From Zetaproteobacteria bacterium (GTDB lineage: Bacteria; Pseudomonadota; Alphaproteobacteria; Micavibrionales; Micavibrionaceae), in NCBI GenBank assembly GCA_002747015.1, contig NVXI01000007.1:134018-156130 (forward strand): a stretch of 22,113 nucleotides of DNA. The letters are read 5' to 3'. Position 1 is the stretch's first letter. Every line of letters starts with the position of its first letter. Both the position numbers and the translations under genes were made by a program. This document shows, in pieces, positions 1 to 7,935 of this stretch. A model generated the notes under the pieces. It did no database searches. It saw only the letters and a program-made list of their open reading frames with translations, and had not been told where the DNA came from.

Positions 1-648
1 AACACTACCACCATTAAACCCAATCCACCCTAAGCACAAAATAAGTACGCCTAGGGTGGAAAGTGCAAGTGAGAAAGGAGGCACTTCAACGACGTCTCCA
101 GTTTCAGAAAAACGACCCAACCGCGGACCAATAACCATGACGGCTGCCAAGGCAACCCAGCCACCAACACCGTGCACCACGATTGTACCGGCAAAATCAT
201 ATACTCCGATCCCCCTTAACCATCCATTTTCATTCCATATCCAGTGACCAACCAATGGGTAAACTAATATAGAAACGAAAAACGCCAGAAAGACAAATCC
301 TTTAAAAGCTGTGCGCTCAGCAACCGCGCCGGAAAAAATTGTTACCGCGGTAGAGCAGAATACAGCTTGAAATAGAAAGGAGATGGCAGTATCTTGAGCC
401 ACAAAACTCGCGCCGCCAGGGGCAAACAAGGTAGTTCCTATCCATCCACCCTGACTTTGCCCAAACATCAACGCATATCCAAAAAGCCAAAAAATTGTAA
501 ATGATATGACAAAATCAGTCATATTTTTTACAGCAACATTAGTGCTGTTTTTGCTGCGTACAACTCCAGCCTCCAAACAGCAAAACCCCGCTTGCATGAA
601 AAAAACAAGAATAAGGCTAATCAACGTCCATAACGTAAAAATACTCAT
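1..648 (-). CDS. Ammonium transporter (Amt family), N-terminal part, possibly an Amt-type sensor fusion
   Basis: The minus strand is open from an ATG at 648-646 to the window edge, giving the first 216 residues; the 3' end is missing. The protein is a polytopic inner-membrane channel for ammonium/ammonia. It shows the early Amt signature FMQAGFCCLEAG (residues 18-29), the pore segment ending SGAVAER, and DFAGTIVVH, which holds the conserved Asp and pore His of the family. No cleavable signal precedes the first membrane helix. The stretch VGGWVALAAVMVIGPRLGRF resembles, from memory, Amt proteins fused to a kinase or GGDEF domain more than classical AmtB, so a signalling domain may lie beyond the edge; this is inference. 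No glnK is visible on the upstream side. The ribosome site is weak (AAGTGATCTTAA before the ATG). Confidence 0.9.
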   Translation of the reverse strand, partial: MSIFTLWTLISLILVFFMQAGFCCLEAGVVRSKNSTNVAVKNMTDFVISFTIFWLFGYALMFGQSQGGWIGTTLFAPGGASFVAQDTAISFLFQAVFCSTAVTIFSGAVAERTAFKGFVFLAFFVSILVYPLVGHWIWNENGWLRGIGVYDFAGTIVVHGVGGWVALAAVMVIGPRLGRFSETGDVVEVPPFSLALSTLGVLILCLGWIGFNGGSV

Positions 649-843
649 TTAAGATCACTTTTCAATAACACATTTCCTTATCATTAACAAAATTTAGAAC
701 CCATAATATGCTCAGTCTAAGTCTTTGGAAGAATTTATTAATTTTTAAACATTTTTGGAAATCTGCAAGGAATTCTCATGATATAATACAATTTATTAAA
801 TATTTATTTATTTCAAAATATACTACTATAGTATGCGGTGTAC

Positions 844-1026
844 TTACATCTTTGGAATAACCTCTTCCAAAGCAGGGAACTTAAAGGTAATTAAGTTTTC
901 TTGTACGTCTGCTAAGGGACGAACCATCTGAGTATCAAACAGCCTTCTTTCTTCGCTAAAAAAACTCCTCTTAAAATCATGAATATATCCATACGAAGAT
1001 CTAGAAATTCTTGCCACATCTTTAGA
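844..1026 (-). pseudogene. Orphan coding-like frame, possible C-terminal gene remnant
   Basis: On the minus strand a frame of 60 sense codons is open from just after a TAA (1029-1027) to a TAA at 846-844. Its only internal ATG apart from the last codon is at codon 34. The product is charged and soluble-looking, with stretches such as RSFFSEERRLFDTQMV and ENLITFKFPALEEVIPKM. I do not recognise the family. The open frame in A+T-rich DNA and its abrupt beginning at the edge of the IS200 remnant suggest the tail of a gene cut by insertion or deletion. A chance open frame cannot be excluded. Confidence 0.3.
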
Positions 1027-1027
1027 T

Positions 1028-1165
1028 TAGGGCGCCGCTGATAATTTACACTCGCATCTCACGACAAGTCTAACAGATCATTTCGCACATATGTGACCAG
1101 ATGTCCCCTAACAAAACTTTATAACGATATTTCAAAACCCAGACAATATGATAACGATGATGAAA
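1028..1165 (-). pseudogene. IS200/IS605-family transposase (TnpA/Y1) fragment, decayed
   Basis: The minus-strand translation reads HHRYHIVWVLKYRYKVLLGD, then MCEMIC-stop-TCREMRV-stop-IISGAL. This is the N-terminal part of IS200-type Y1 transposases, whose usual text is YHxVWVTKYRYKVL followed by a QTC.E..V.I..G segment. Two in-frame stops (TAG at 1072-1070, in the position of a usual Gln; TAA at 1048-1046) interrupt it. Similarity ends just before the expected HxH metal-binding motif, so that motif and the catalytic Tyr are both missing. The residues encoded upstream (1166-1264) do not look like transposase. This is a dead relic and no element ends could be defined. Confidence 0.75.
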
Positions 1166-1281
1166 AAATACGTCATTTTGGCTGAAACCAACACCCAAAA
1201 ATAGAAATATGAAAAAGGTACTTGTCAGAATCACTGGTTTTCGCGTACCATGGTTACAGTACAACCGTATTGATTCTCCTT

Positions 1282-3216
1282 ATGTCCATAAGAAACAAAA
1301 TAGATTTGAAGCCACAAATATCACATTTTGCCCGCCCACAGGTAGAGGCCGCGCGTTGCGCCATCAATGAAAATGGCACCATTGTTTATGCAAACAGCTC
1401 ATTTTATCAGCTTTGTGATATCAGTGAAGAACAACAAACTCATGCACTGGACATCTTTACATTCCCGGATAACTTACTCGACGATAGACATGATATTTCA
1501 ACATTGCCCAAAGGAGATCATGACGTACACATCAATGGCAATCCCATTATCACCGGATTTTATTTTGACTGGTTAACAACCTCCGATAATCAACGATACC
1601 TTATTGCCTCCGCAGTGGACGATGCGCTTGAACTCGATCATGATCTTGACCTCTTAATTGCCAAGATACAAAATTCTACAGCCCGCATAGAGACCGCCTC
1701 TGATAATATCGTCGACATAAACCCAACCAGTAACGACTTCTCAGAATTTACATTAATGACCCATGACATCATGGTTATCACCGATGAACAGGGTCGGATA
1801 ATGAACGTGAACGATGTATTCCTAGACAGTTTCGGCTATAGCTCAACCGAGTTAAAAGGCGCATCCTTCATCAATTTATTCAATGAGGAAGATAGAGCTA
1901 CAATCCGTAATACAATGCTCAGCCTAGCCTATAATGCAAACGACAAAGACAGCTCAAATCAAATCATCGACTTTGAATTACGCATTTTAACACGCAAAAA
2001 ACAACAGCGTTGGATCGAGTTTCGTCAAAAATGTGCGCATGGGAAAATTTATTCTTTAGGTCGCGACATTACAGATATAAAACAACAACAAAGCAATTTA
2101 CAAAAAAGACAGAAACAATTATCAGAAGCCGAAGCAATCGGGCGCATGGGACATTGGCACTGGTTGATCGGTGAAGACAACATCTCATGGTCAGAAGAAA
2201 TATTCCGTATATTCGGCGTCGACCAGAACCAATATGAACCATGTATAAATGGCCTGACAGACCTGATTCATAAACGTGATCTAGGCCGCGTCGTGCAAGT
2301 ATTCCAGCGTGCGATCATAGAGGAAAAAAACTATGATATGGATTTTCGTATCATACGCCCAGGCGGAGATATACGCTTTATCATGTGTGAAGGTCGCTGC
2401 GAGAAAGACCAGACAGGCGAAGTAATTGCCCTATACGGCATTATGCAAGATATGACAGAACGTATGTTATACGAACAGGAGCTTAAACAAGCCAAAGATG
2501 CATCGGAACAAGCCTACGCCGCCAAATCACGCTTCCTTGCGAATATGAGCCACGAATTACGTACACCCCTAAATGCCGTCATTGGGTTTTCTGAAATGAT
2601 CGAATCTCAAATGTTAGGCCCCATATTTAATGAAAAATACATTGAGTACGCCACCAGCATCAAAGATAGCGGTAAACACCTGTTAGACCTAATCAGCGAC
2701 ATTCTGGATATGTCCAAAATCGAAGCTGGAAAACATACACTTGATCTAGAAGAAATTAATATCAAAGATATTATAGACCGCGCCATACATATGATTAAAG
2801 GACGGGCACAAGAGCAAGAAATATCATTACGTACACCCGAACCAGAAGATAGTAACATCGATATTATCGGAGATAAACGCGCCTTAATCCAGATTTTTCT
2901 AAACCTATTATCAAACGCTGTTAAATTCACTCCTGCACATGGTTCAGTATGGATTGAATGCTATAAAAAAGACACGTACATCTCTATAAAAATCTGTGAT
3001 ACTGGTGCTGGAATTCCGCCAAATAAGCTCGCCTCCGTCTTACGACCATTCGAACAAGCCTCCTCACAATATACACGTGAACATGAAGGGACAGGCCTTG
3101 GGCTATCTATAACAAAAAAATTGGTCGAACTTCATAATGGATCTCTCCATATCGAATCAACCGTTGACGTAGGAACAACCGTAACTGTACGTCTACCTTA
3201 TGACGCCACACAATAA
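1282..3216 (+). CDS. Multi-PAS sensor histidine kinase, PleC/DivJ-like, cytosolic
   Basis: The product is a 644-residue kinase that would autophosphorylate on His and pass phosphate to an unlinked response regulator; no regulator gene is adjacent. In order it has a PAS-like region (about 25-120), a second PAS (about 155-265), a PAS_3-type domain (about 285-395), the dimerisation/phosphoacceptor helix FLANMSHELRTPLNAVIGF with the acceptor His near residue 424, and an HATPase domain with NLLSNAVKF, DTGAGIP and GTGLGLSI boxes (about 520-640). The helix text and following LDLISDILDMSKIEAG resemble the alphaproteobacterial PleC/DivJ/PdhS group. No transmembrane segment is seen, so it should sense a cytosolic signal. 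The first ATG is at 1282. A TTG at 1222 would add 20 residues that overlap IS-derived DNA, so I prefer 1282 although neither start has a good ribosome site. Confidence 0.9.
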   Translation: MSIRNKIDLKPQISHFARPQVEAARCAINENGTIVYANSSFYQLCDISEEQQTHALDIFTFPDNLLDDRHDISTLPKGDHDVHINGNPIITGFYFDWLTTSDNQRYLIASAVDDALELDHDLDLLIAKIQNSTARIETASDNIVDINPTSNDFSEFTLMTHDIMVITDEQGRIMNVNDVFLDSFGYSSTELKGASFINLFNEEDRATIRNTMLSLAYNANDKDSSNQIIDFELRILTRKKQQRWIEFRQKCAHGKIYSLGRDITDIKQQQSNLQKRQKQLSEAEAIGRMGHWHWLIGEDNISWSEEIFRIFGVDQNQYEPCINGLTDLIHKRDLGRVVQVFQRAIIEEKNYDMDFRIIRPGGDIRFIMCEGRCEKDQTGEVIALYGIMQDMTERMLYEQELKQAKDASEQAYAAKSRFLANMSHELRTPLNAVIGFSEMIESQMLGPIFNEKYIEYATSIKDSGKHLLDLISDILDMSKIEAGKHTLDLEEINIKDIIDRAIHMIKGRAQEQEISLRTPEPEDSNIDIIGDKRALIQIFLNLLSNAVKFTPAHGSVWIECYKKDTYISIKICDTGAGIPPNKLASVLRPFEQASSQYTREHEGTGLGLSITKKLVELHNGSLHIESTVDVGTTVTVRLPYDATQ

Positions 3217-3227
3217 ATAAAAGAATC

Positions 3228-4142
3228 CTATATGCTTCTTTTTGAAAGAGAAGAAGCATAATTCTCTGCTTCTAGGCAAGCCTCCAAGCCAACTTTATAA
3301 TTTGCATATTTCAACGTTATATCAAGTAAATCTTTCATCTTATCGTTACGCACGCGTTTATTATCCGCATAAAAACTGATCGCTATAGGTGCCAAGTCAA
3401 CTTCATGAAACGACAAAAGTGGCGGTGGCTCAATCCCCAATAAACGACATGCATATTCAATCACCTCATGACTCGGAGCAGGCATATCATCGCACACATT
3501 ATAAAGTTCACCAGCACTAGGCGTCTGCATAGATGCCAATAGAATCTGCACAAGATCCTCAACATGAATACGGCTAAACGCATGACCGGGCTTATCAATC
3601 CGACGCGCAATACCTGAACGCACAGAATCAAGTGCACTGCGTCCCGGTCCATAAATCCCCGCCAAACGAAATATATGTACAGGAAGTTGGTATGCCTCGA
3701 ACAAAGAGAGCCACTGCCTCTCTACATTTAAACGTCTGGAGCCACGTTTTGTGATCGGACGTGCCTCTGACTTCTCATCAACCCACTTCCCCCCACGGTC
3801 ACCATATGGGCTGGTCGTTGACAAATAACCGACCCACTCCAAGTTTGGCAAATCCAAAATATCTTGCGCATGTAGATTAAAACTGGGATCCCCCTCACCT
3901 GAAGGAGGCGTACAGATCAAAAGATGCGTCACATCACGAAGTATATAAAGCGGATCAGGCAAAGGCGCATCATAATCAAATAAATGCGCGTTGACCCCGC
4001 GCGCACGTAATGCTTTTCGCTTATCCGGATCACGCGTTGTTCCAGATATACGCCACCCTCCCCGCTGCATCAGCTCATGCCCGATATAGTCACAACTGTA
4101 ACCATAACCAAAACAAAATAAATGTTTTCCTGTGTCCGCCAA
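3228..4142 (-). CDS. SDR-family NAD(P)-dependent epimerase/dehydratase-like protein
   Basis: This 304-residue protein has a Rossmann-type N terminus, HLFCFGYGYSCDYIG (residues 7-21, GxGxxxxxxG-like dinucleotide loop). It then has LSTTSPYGDRGGKWVDE, a signature of the YeeZ-like group of extended SDRs, and FRLAGIYGPGRSALD. The substrate cannot be read from the sequence; the classical YxxxK pair is not obvious, so catalysis may be altered. The start is a TTG at 4142-4140, preceded by AGGGGAATAGGG. No ATG lies near the Rossmann strand, and the family normally begins right here. It is 36 bases downstream of fzlA on the same strand and is probably co-transcribed. From memory an SDR gene of this type often lies near fzlA and uppP in alphaproteobacteria. 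Confidence 0.8.
   Translation of the reverse strand: MADTGKHLFCFGYGYSCDYIGHELMQRGGWRISGTTRDPDKRKALRARGVNAHLFDYDAPLPDPLYILRDVTHLLICTPPSGEGDPSFNLHAQDILDLPNLEWVGYLSTTSPYGDRGGKWVDEKSEARPITKRGSRRLNVERQWLSLFEAYQLPVHIFRLAGIYGPGRSALDSVRSGIARRIDKPGHAFSRIHVEDLVQILLASMQTPSAGELYNVCDDMPAPSHEVIEYACRLLGIEPPPLLSFHEVDLAPIAISFYADNKRVRNDKMKDLLDITLKYANYKVGLEACLEAENYASSLSKRSI
3231..3260. terminator. Candidate hairpin terminator between convergent genes
   Basis: A perfect 10-bp inverted repeat, TATGCTTCTT and AAGAAGCATA, with a 10-base loop begins 14 bases after the kinase stop. It lies inside the last codons of the convergent SDR gene. On the minus strand it is followed by a moderately T-rich stretch (TTCTTTTATTTATT); on the plus strand the T-tract is poor. 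It may terminate one or both genes. Confidence 0.4.
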
Positions 4143-4178
4143 TACCCTATTCCCCTGATATTCTCATTTATTATTTTA

Positions 4179-4844
4179 TCATGCTGTTTGCATGTAATTT
4201 ACCGCCGGCTCAAAGCCTGGCACACGCTCTTCAGTCAAGAACTCATACCCTGTACGTTTCTTTATTTTCTCATACCATTGCAATGCACCCGCATGCTGTT
4301 CCCACGGCACATCACCAATATAATCAATCGCGGACAAATGCGCCGCAGCAGTAATATCAGCAAGTGAAAAAACATCGCCAGCAAGCCACTTACGTCTTTC
4401 TGTCAGAAACCCAATATAGTCAAGATGATAATGTATATTTGCTCGCCCCGCACGCACAGATGGACCATGTGGCTCCCCAAGGTTGAGGATCGTTTTCATA
4501 AATTTTTCGTCAACCAAATTCTCAGTGACTTCCTTATTAAACTTTCGATCAAACCAATTGACCAACCGTCGTATTTCCGCGCGCTGCACAGGATCATGCC
4601 CAATCAGATTAATCTCTGGATACACCTCATCCAAATATTCACAAATTACCTGAGAATTCGATAATATTGTACCATCTTTCTCTACGAGAAGAGGTAAATC
4701 GCCCGCAGGATTCATCGCCAAGAATTCTGTGCGCCGTTCCCATGTTTTTTCAATTTTAAGATCAAACATCAGGTTTTTCTCCACCAAAGCCATTCTGACT
4801 TTACGAGAAAAAGGGTGCAACCAAAAATGAAATAAAATTCGCAT
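4179..4844 (-). CDS. fzlA: FzlA-like FtsZ-binding protein, glutathione S-transferase fold
   Basis: This 221-residue protein has a thioredoxin-like N-terminal domain (HPFSRKVRMALVEK, residues 10-23; NPAGDLPLLVE with the cis-Pro at 51; SNSQVICEYLDE) and an all-helical C-terminal GST domain (RAGRANIHYHLDYIGFLTER, then WLAGDVFSLADITAAAHLS). The combination WERRTEFLAMNPAG and DYIGDVPWEQH closely matches the Caulobacter FzlA group as I know it, rather than detoxifying GSTs. FzlA binds FtsZ filaments at the division site and promotes constriction in the cytoplasm. It heads a two-gene minus-strand unit with the SDR gene. A generic GST is the alternative call; alignment to Caulobacter FzlA would settle it. 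Confidence 0.78.
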   Translation of the reverse strand: MRILFHFWLHPFSRKVRMALVEKNLMFDLKIEKTWERRTEFLAMNPAGDLPLLVEKDGTILSNSQVICEYLDEVYPEINLIGHDPVQRAEIRRLVNWFDRKFNKEVTENLVDEKFMKTILNLGEPHGPSVRAGRANIHYHLDYIGFLTERRKWLAGDVFSLADITAAAHLSAIDYIGDVPWEQHAGALQWYEKIKKRTGYEFLTEERVPGFEPAVNYMQTA

Positions 4845-4910
4845 ATAGCCACTCTACCCCAGAAAAAGAAATATTCAACGTCATAGACTTAAAATTTATG
4901 AAAAACAATA

Positions 4911-6128
4911 TTATTGATTACGCGCAATCAGAGAAATATCAATCTTTATAACACCACCAATGGCATCAACACTTTGCCATTTCCCTTGCCCTATACCAAA
5001 ATCCAGCCTATTTAAATTAAGATTGGCCACCATTTTAGCAATGCTTTTCCCATTTGCATCCGGGAAAATATTTAATACAAAAGGAAGGTCAATCGGCATC
5101 GTTACGCCGCGTAAAGTAAGTTTACCTCTTGCCAAAAAGTGATTCGTACTTATTTTTTCAAATATATTGGCCTCAAATACAGCATTTGGAAATGTCTCAA
5201 CGTCGAACCATTCTGCAGATACAGCCTGCGCGTCACGGTCATCACTACCGGTCTTTATCGATAATATATCAATATCAATGCGCACCTTATTTTGCGCCAT
5301 TTGCATTTCATCAAAAAATATTTGCCCACGCAAAATTTTAAAATGTCCTTGAAATCCTTGTCCATATTGTGTGACCTCAAAACCTATAAGACTGTTATCA
5401 GTATCTATATGCCATTCAGGTAGGTCAGAAGACATCAAAGAAATATCATCGCTATGATCAGATACACGTACAGCCTCGTCAATCACTGAGATGGATTTTA
5501 AATACTTTATTTTCAAATGATTAACCGCATAAACAGCACCAAATACGTACAATGAAAAGACAAAAACACTCAACACTACACCGCCAACGCCCCCTAAGTT
5601 AGCCGTTGTAATTCTGCGCAATATAATGTCCCGATCAATAAAGTGATGTTTCAACGCACCGGCCATATGAAGGCCAACAATTAACAGTAAAATAAAAGCG
5701 ATAATTTCATGTACTTGCCTAGAATTTTGAAACAAACTCTCATTTTTTTGTACCAAATCCGGCACATTCAAACCAAAGAACTTCACGGCAAAGTCACCCG
5801 CAGATGACATAATCCATCCTGATAACGGCATGATAAACAGCGCAAAATATAAAAAGATATGCGCCGAACGCGCAATGACACGCTCCCATTTTTTATGTGT
5901 CTCTAACGGCTTAGGCTTGTGTTTTGTAACATGCCATAAAACACGTACACTGGTTAAGGCCAAAACCAGAAGGCCAAACGACTTATGCCAGCCATAAAGC
6001 GCTAACTTATCCTCACTAAAGGACAGCGACGTCATATAAAACCCAAGAAATAACAGCCCCAAGATCAACAGGGCTGTCACCCAATGTATAATTTTGGAAA
6101 ACACATGGTATGAATCTCTTTGTTCCAT
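4911..6128 (-). CDS. Cytochrome b561-YceI fusion protein
   Basis: This 405-residue protein joins two domains. Residues 1-175 form a di-haem cytochrome b561 unit of four membrane helices with candidate haem ligands His15 (IIHW), His48 (GWHKS), His140 (QVHEI) and His154 (GLHMAG). A fifth helix (about 180-202) would take the chain to the periplasm, where residues 240-404 form a YceI-like lipocalin-fold domain (NSLIGFEVTQYGQGFQGHF; AQAVSAEWFDVETFPNAVFEA; KLTLRGVTMPIDLPF). YceI proteins bind isoprenoid or quinone-like lipids, so the fusion plausibly links lipid binding to electron transfer at the membrane; that is inference. The ATG at 6128 lies 24 bases after the stop of the standalone yceI gene, so the two should form one transcript. 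Confidence 0.9.
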   Translation of the reverse strand: MEQRDSYHVFSKIIHWVTALLILGLLFLGFYMTSLSFSEDKLALYGWHKSFGLLVLALTSVRVLWHVTKHKPKPLETHKKWERVIARSAHIFLYFALFIMPLSGWIMSSAGDFAVKFFGLNVPDLVQKNESLFQNSRQVHEIIAFILLLIVGLHMAGALKHHFIDRDIILRRITTANLGGVGGVVLSVFVFSLYVFGAVYAVNHLKIKYLKSISVIDEAVRVSDHSDDISLMSSDLPEWHIDTDNSLIGFEVTQYGQGFQGHFKILRGQIFFDEMQMAQNKVRIDIDILSIKTGSDDRDAQAVSAEWFDVETFPNAVFEANIFEKISTNHFLARGKLTLRGVTMPIDLPFVLNIFPDANGKSIAKMVANLNLNRLDFGIGQGKWQSVDAIGGVIKIDISLIARNQ

Positions 6129-6152
6129 GTGTTTATCCCTTAACCTTAAACA

Positions 6153-6785
6153 TTATTCCTTAGCGGCTTCCGCTTCAGTGCGCAAACCTTCGACTTCGAG
6201 GCGAATTTCAACATCATCACCAATCATTGGAAGTCCATAATTCATGCCAAAATCAGAACGTTTAATGGTTGTCGTCGCAGAAAAACCACTAACATATTTT
6301 CCACTAAAGGCATGTTTATCCGATTTATTATGCGTTACCGCCAAAACCACAGGTTTCGTCATCCCTAAAAGCGTAAAGTCACCCGTTATATTCGCCGTTT
6401 TTTTGCCAGTCACTTTAATAGATGTGCTCTTAAATGTCATAATAGGAAATTTTTCAATATTGAAAAAATCCGCACTTTTCATGTGAACATTCCACTTCTC
6501 ATTATCCATATCAAGGCCAGAAACATTGATTATTATATCAACATTAGAGTCCTCGGGATGATCAAGATTAAAGTTAAAGAAGCCATCAAATTCTAGAAAC
6601 TCGCCCTGAGATTTAGAAAAACCAAGATGGTCTACAAAAAACAAGATCTGCGTGTGTGCTTTATCGAAAGTATAATGCTCGATACTGGCAGGTTCTACAA
6701 ACACAGATTTGTTGCCCGCAAAAACGGGCTGTACATAAGAAAATGCACAGATAGAGGCGACAAGAAATAGAAGTTTTTTCATCAA
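6153..6785 (-). CDS. Periplasmic YceI-family protein
   Basis: This 210-residue protein begins with a clear signal peptide (MMKKLLFLVASICAFSYVQP, probable cleavage after VFA at 23). It then has the YceI pattern: YTFDKAHTQILFFVDHLGFS, DMDNEKWNVHMKSADFFNIE, FPIMTFKSTSI, GDFTLLGMTKPVVLAVTH and a late SDFGMNYGLPMIGDDVEIRL. Length and motif order are usual for the family, whose members bind polyisoprenoid-type lipids in the periplasm. AAGGAG precedes the first ATG by eight bases; a second ATG follows at once. It is the promoter-proximal gene of a pair with the b561-YceI fusion. Having two YceI domains from one transcript, one soluble and one membrane-tethered, suggests that they act together. Confidence 0.93.
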   Translation of the reverse strand: MMKKLLFLVASICAFSYVQPVFAGNKSVFVEPASIEHYTFDKAHTQILFFVDHLGFSKSQGEFLEFDGFFNFNLDHPEDSNVDIIINVSGLDMDNEKWNVHMKSADFFNIEKFPIMTFKSTSIKVTGKKTANITGDFTLLGMTKPVVLAVTHNKSDKHAFSGKYVSGFSATTTIKRSDFGMNYGLPMIGDDVEIRLEVEGLRTEAEAAKE

Positions 6786-6814
6786 TATTCTCCTTAATAT
6801 GTCATGAATAAGTA

Positions 6815-6844
6815 ATTATAATAGATATGTCACAAGAATGTTAC
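6815..6844 (-). promoter_or_regulatory. Candidate promoter of the yceI operon
   Basis: The minus strand has a consensus -10 TATAAT at 6820-6815 and a partial -35 GTAACA at 6844-6839 with 18-base spacing. The yceI ATG is 29 bases downstream of the -10 box, which leaves a short leader carrying AAGGAG. The octamer TGACATAT occurs twice around this box and might be an operator. Confidence 0.35.
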
Positions 6845-6851
6845 GAGCCAT

Positions 6852-7055
6852 TTATAAAAAGTATTTTTGATACATGGAAACTGCGGTATAAGAGCCCAAA
6901 ATTGCAATACCCCAATTCAAAATCCCATATTTCCACCTTATATAAGGGTCATTGACAAGATCTTCTTTTTTCACATTACGCAAAAGAAAAGACAGCAACA
7001 TCAACCCACACATAAAACCACAGATCAAACCAACTATACCCGCGACGTAAACCAT
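6852..7055 (-). CDS. Small membrane protein of unknown function, 67 residues
   Basis: I do not recognise the family. The protein has two predicted membrane helices, residues about 4-24 (AGIVGLICGFMCGLMLLSFL) and about 45-60 (ILNWGIAILGSYTAVS), joined by a charged loop RNVKKEDLVNDPYIRWKYG. Such a hairpin would sit in the inner membrane. AAGGAA lies eight bases before the ATG, supporting translation. It is transcribed away from uppP across a 55-base divergent spacer and lies 66 bases upstream of the yceI start on the same strand, so read-through into yceI is possible. Coding is likely but rests on composition and ribosome site only. Confidence 0.6.
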   Translation of the reverse strand: MVYVAGIVGLICGFMCGLMLLSFLLRNVKKEDLVNDPYIRWKYGILNWGIAILGSYTAVSMYQKYFL

Positions 7056-7110
7056 TGTCTTTTTCCTTTATTTAGAGTAGCTATGAGAATGACTTAGAAA
7101 GTACAATACC

Positions 7111-7935
7111 ATGATTTTATATCACATCATATTGCTGGCCATAATCCAAGGACTAACAGAATTTTTGCCAGTCAGTTCCAGCGGACATCTGGGTCTATTT
7201 CACTGTTTTACAGATCATTGTGACCATTGGGACAATCAAAATTTAATCATGGATATAGCCGTACACGTAGGAACGCTTTTATCTGTTTTGTTATATTTCT
7301 GGCGTGATGTCGTACGCATGTTTCTTGGGGTAAAGGACATCGGTACCGGAAACATAAAGTCAAACAATGCAAAACTTACCCTGTACGTATTGATCAGCTC
7401 CATACCTGTCATTATCATCGGCTTTATTTTAAATATGTTTGAACCAGATTGGTTGAAAACGCTGTACGTTATCGCATGGGCCACAATCATTTTCGGAGTT
7501 ATTCTATGGTGGGCAGATAAAAAGTCACCTACCACACGCGAAATAAAAGACTTAACATTAAAGGATGCGGTTGTCATAGGCTGCGCACAGACACTCGCCC
7601 TAATTCCTGGAACAAGCAGATCCGGCATTACAATGACCGCCGCACGTTTTCTTGGTTTCAGTCGAACCGAGAGCGCACATTATTCTATGTTACTGGCGAT
7701 GATCGCGATTAGTGGCGCGGGGGCATTAATTGGCCTAAGCTTGATCAAAAGTGGCGATATTACCCTAGGCATGGATGTCCTGATCGCCATTACCCTTTCC
7801 TTTATTTCTGGGTGGGTTTCAATCGTGATAATGATGAAATTCTTGCAAAATGCTACATTTACAGTCTTTGCAGTCTATCGCGTACTGCTAGGCACAGCAT
7901 TACTTGGTTTACTTTATTCAGGGGTCATTGGCTGA
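7111..7935 (+). CDS. uppP: Undecaprenyl-diphosphatase UppP (BacA type)
   Basis: This 274-residue polytopic membrane enzyme removes one phosphate from undecaprenyl diphosphate at the periplasmic face, recycling the lipid carrier for peptidoglycan and other envelope polymers. Both family motifs are intact: GLTEFLPVSSSGHLG (14-28, with Glu17 and His26) and PGTSRSGITMTAARFLGFSR (166-185, with Arg170). The N terminus MILYHIILLAIIQGLTEF begins as the family usually does, which fixes the ATG, although the ribosome site is weak. Length is normal. It converges with rsmD, overlapping its 3' end by 22 bases. Its closeness to fzlA fits a cell-envelope neighbourhood. Confidence 0.97.
   Translation: MILYHIILLAIIQGLTEFLPVSSSGHLGLFHCFTDHCDHWDNQNLIMDIAVHVGTLLSVLLYFWRDVVRMFLGVKDIGTGNIKSNNAKLTLYVLISSIPVIIIGFILNMFEPDWLKTLYVIAWATIIFGVILWWADKKSPTTREIKDLTLKDAVVIGCAQTLALIPGTSRSGITMTAARFLGFSRTESAHYSMLLAMIAISGAGALIGLSLIKSGDITLGMDVLIAITLSFISGWVSIVIMMKFLQNATFTVFAVYRVLLGTALLGLLYSGVIG

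Larger units (their letters stand above)
649..1281. other. Non-coding spacer with gene remnants
   Basis: This 630-base spacer separates the divergent amt and kinase genes. It contains no intact gene. The part next to amt (about 649-843) is very A+T rich and probably carries the amt promoter, but I could not pick a convincing -35/-10 pair or a sigma-54 site. The middle holds two minus-strand remnants, described separately: an orphan frame at 844-1026 and a broken IS200-type transposase at 1028-1165. The part from 1166 to 1281 should contain the kinase promoter and leader. Confidence 0.6.

Noticed and set aside
1222..1281. TTG start adding 20 residues to the histidine kinase
   Set aside because: The possible AAGG is only three bases from the TTG, and the extra residues come from DNA next to the IS200 relic; the ATG at 1282 is simpler. 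It remains possible.
2607..2930. 107-codon minus-strand frame
   Set aside because: It is antisense to the kinase DHp/HATPase region; a shadow frame.
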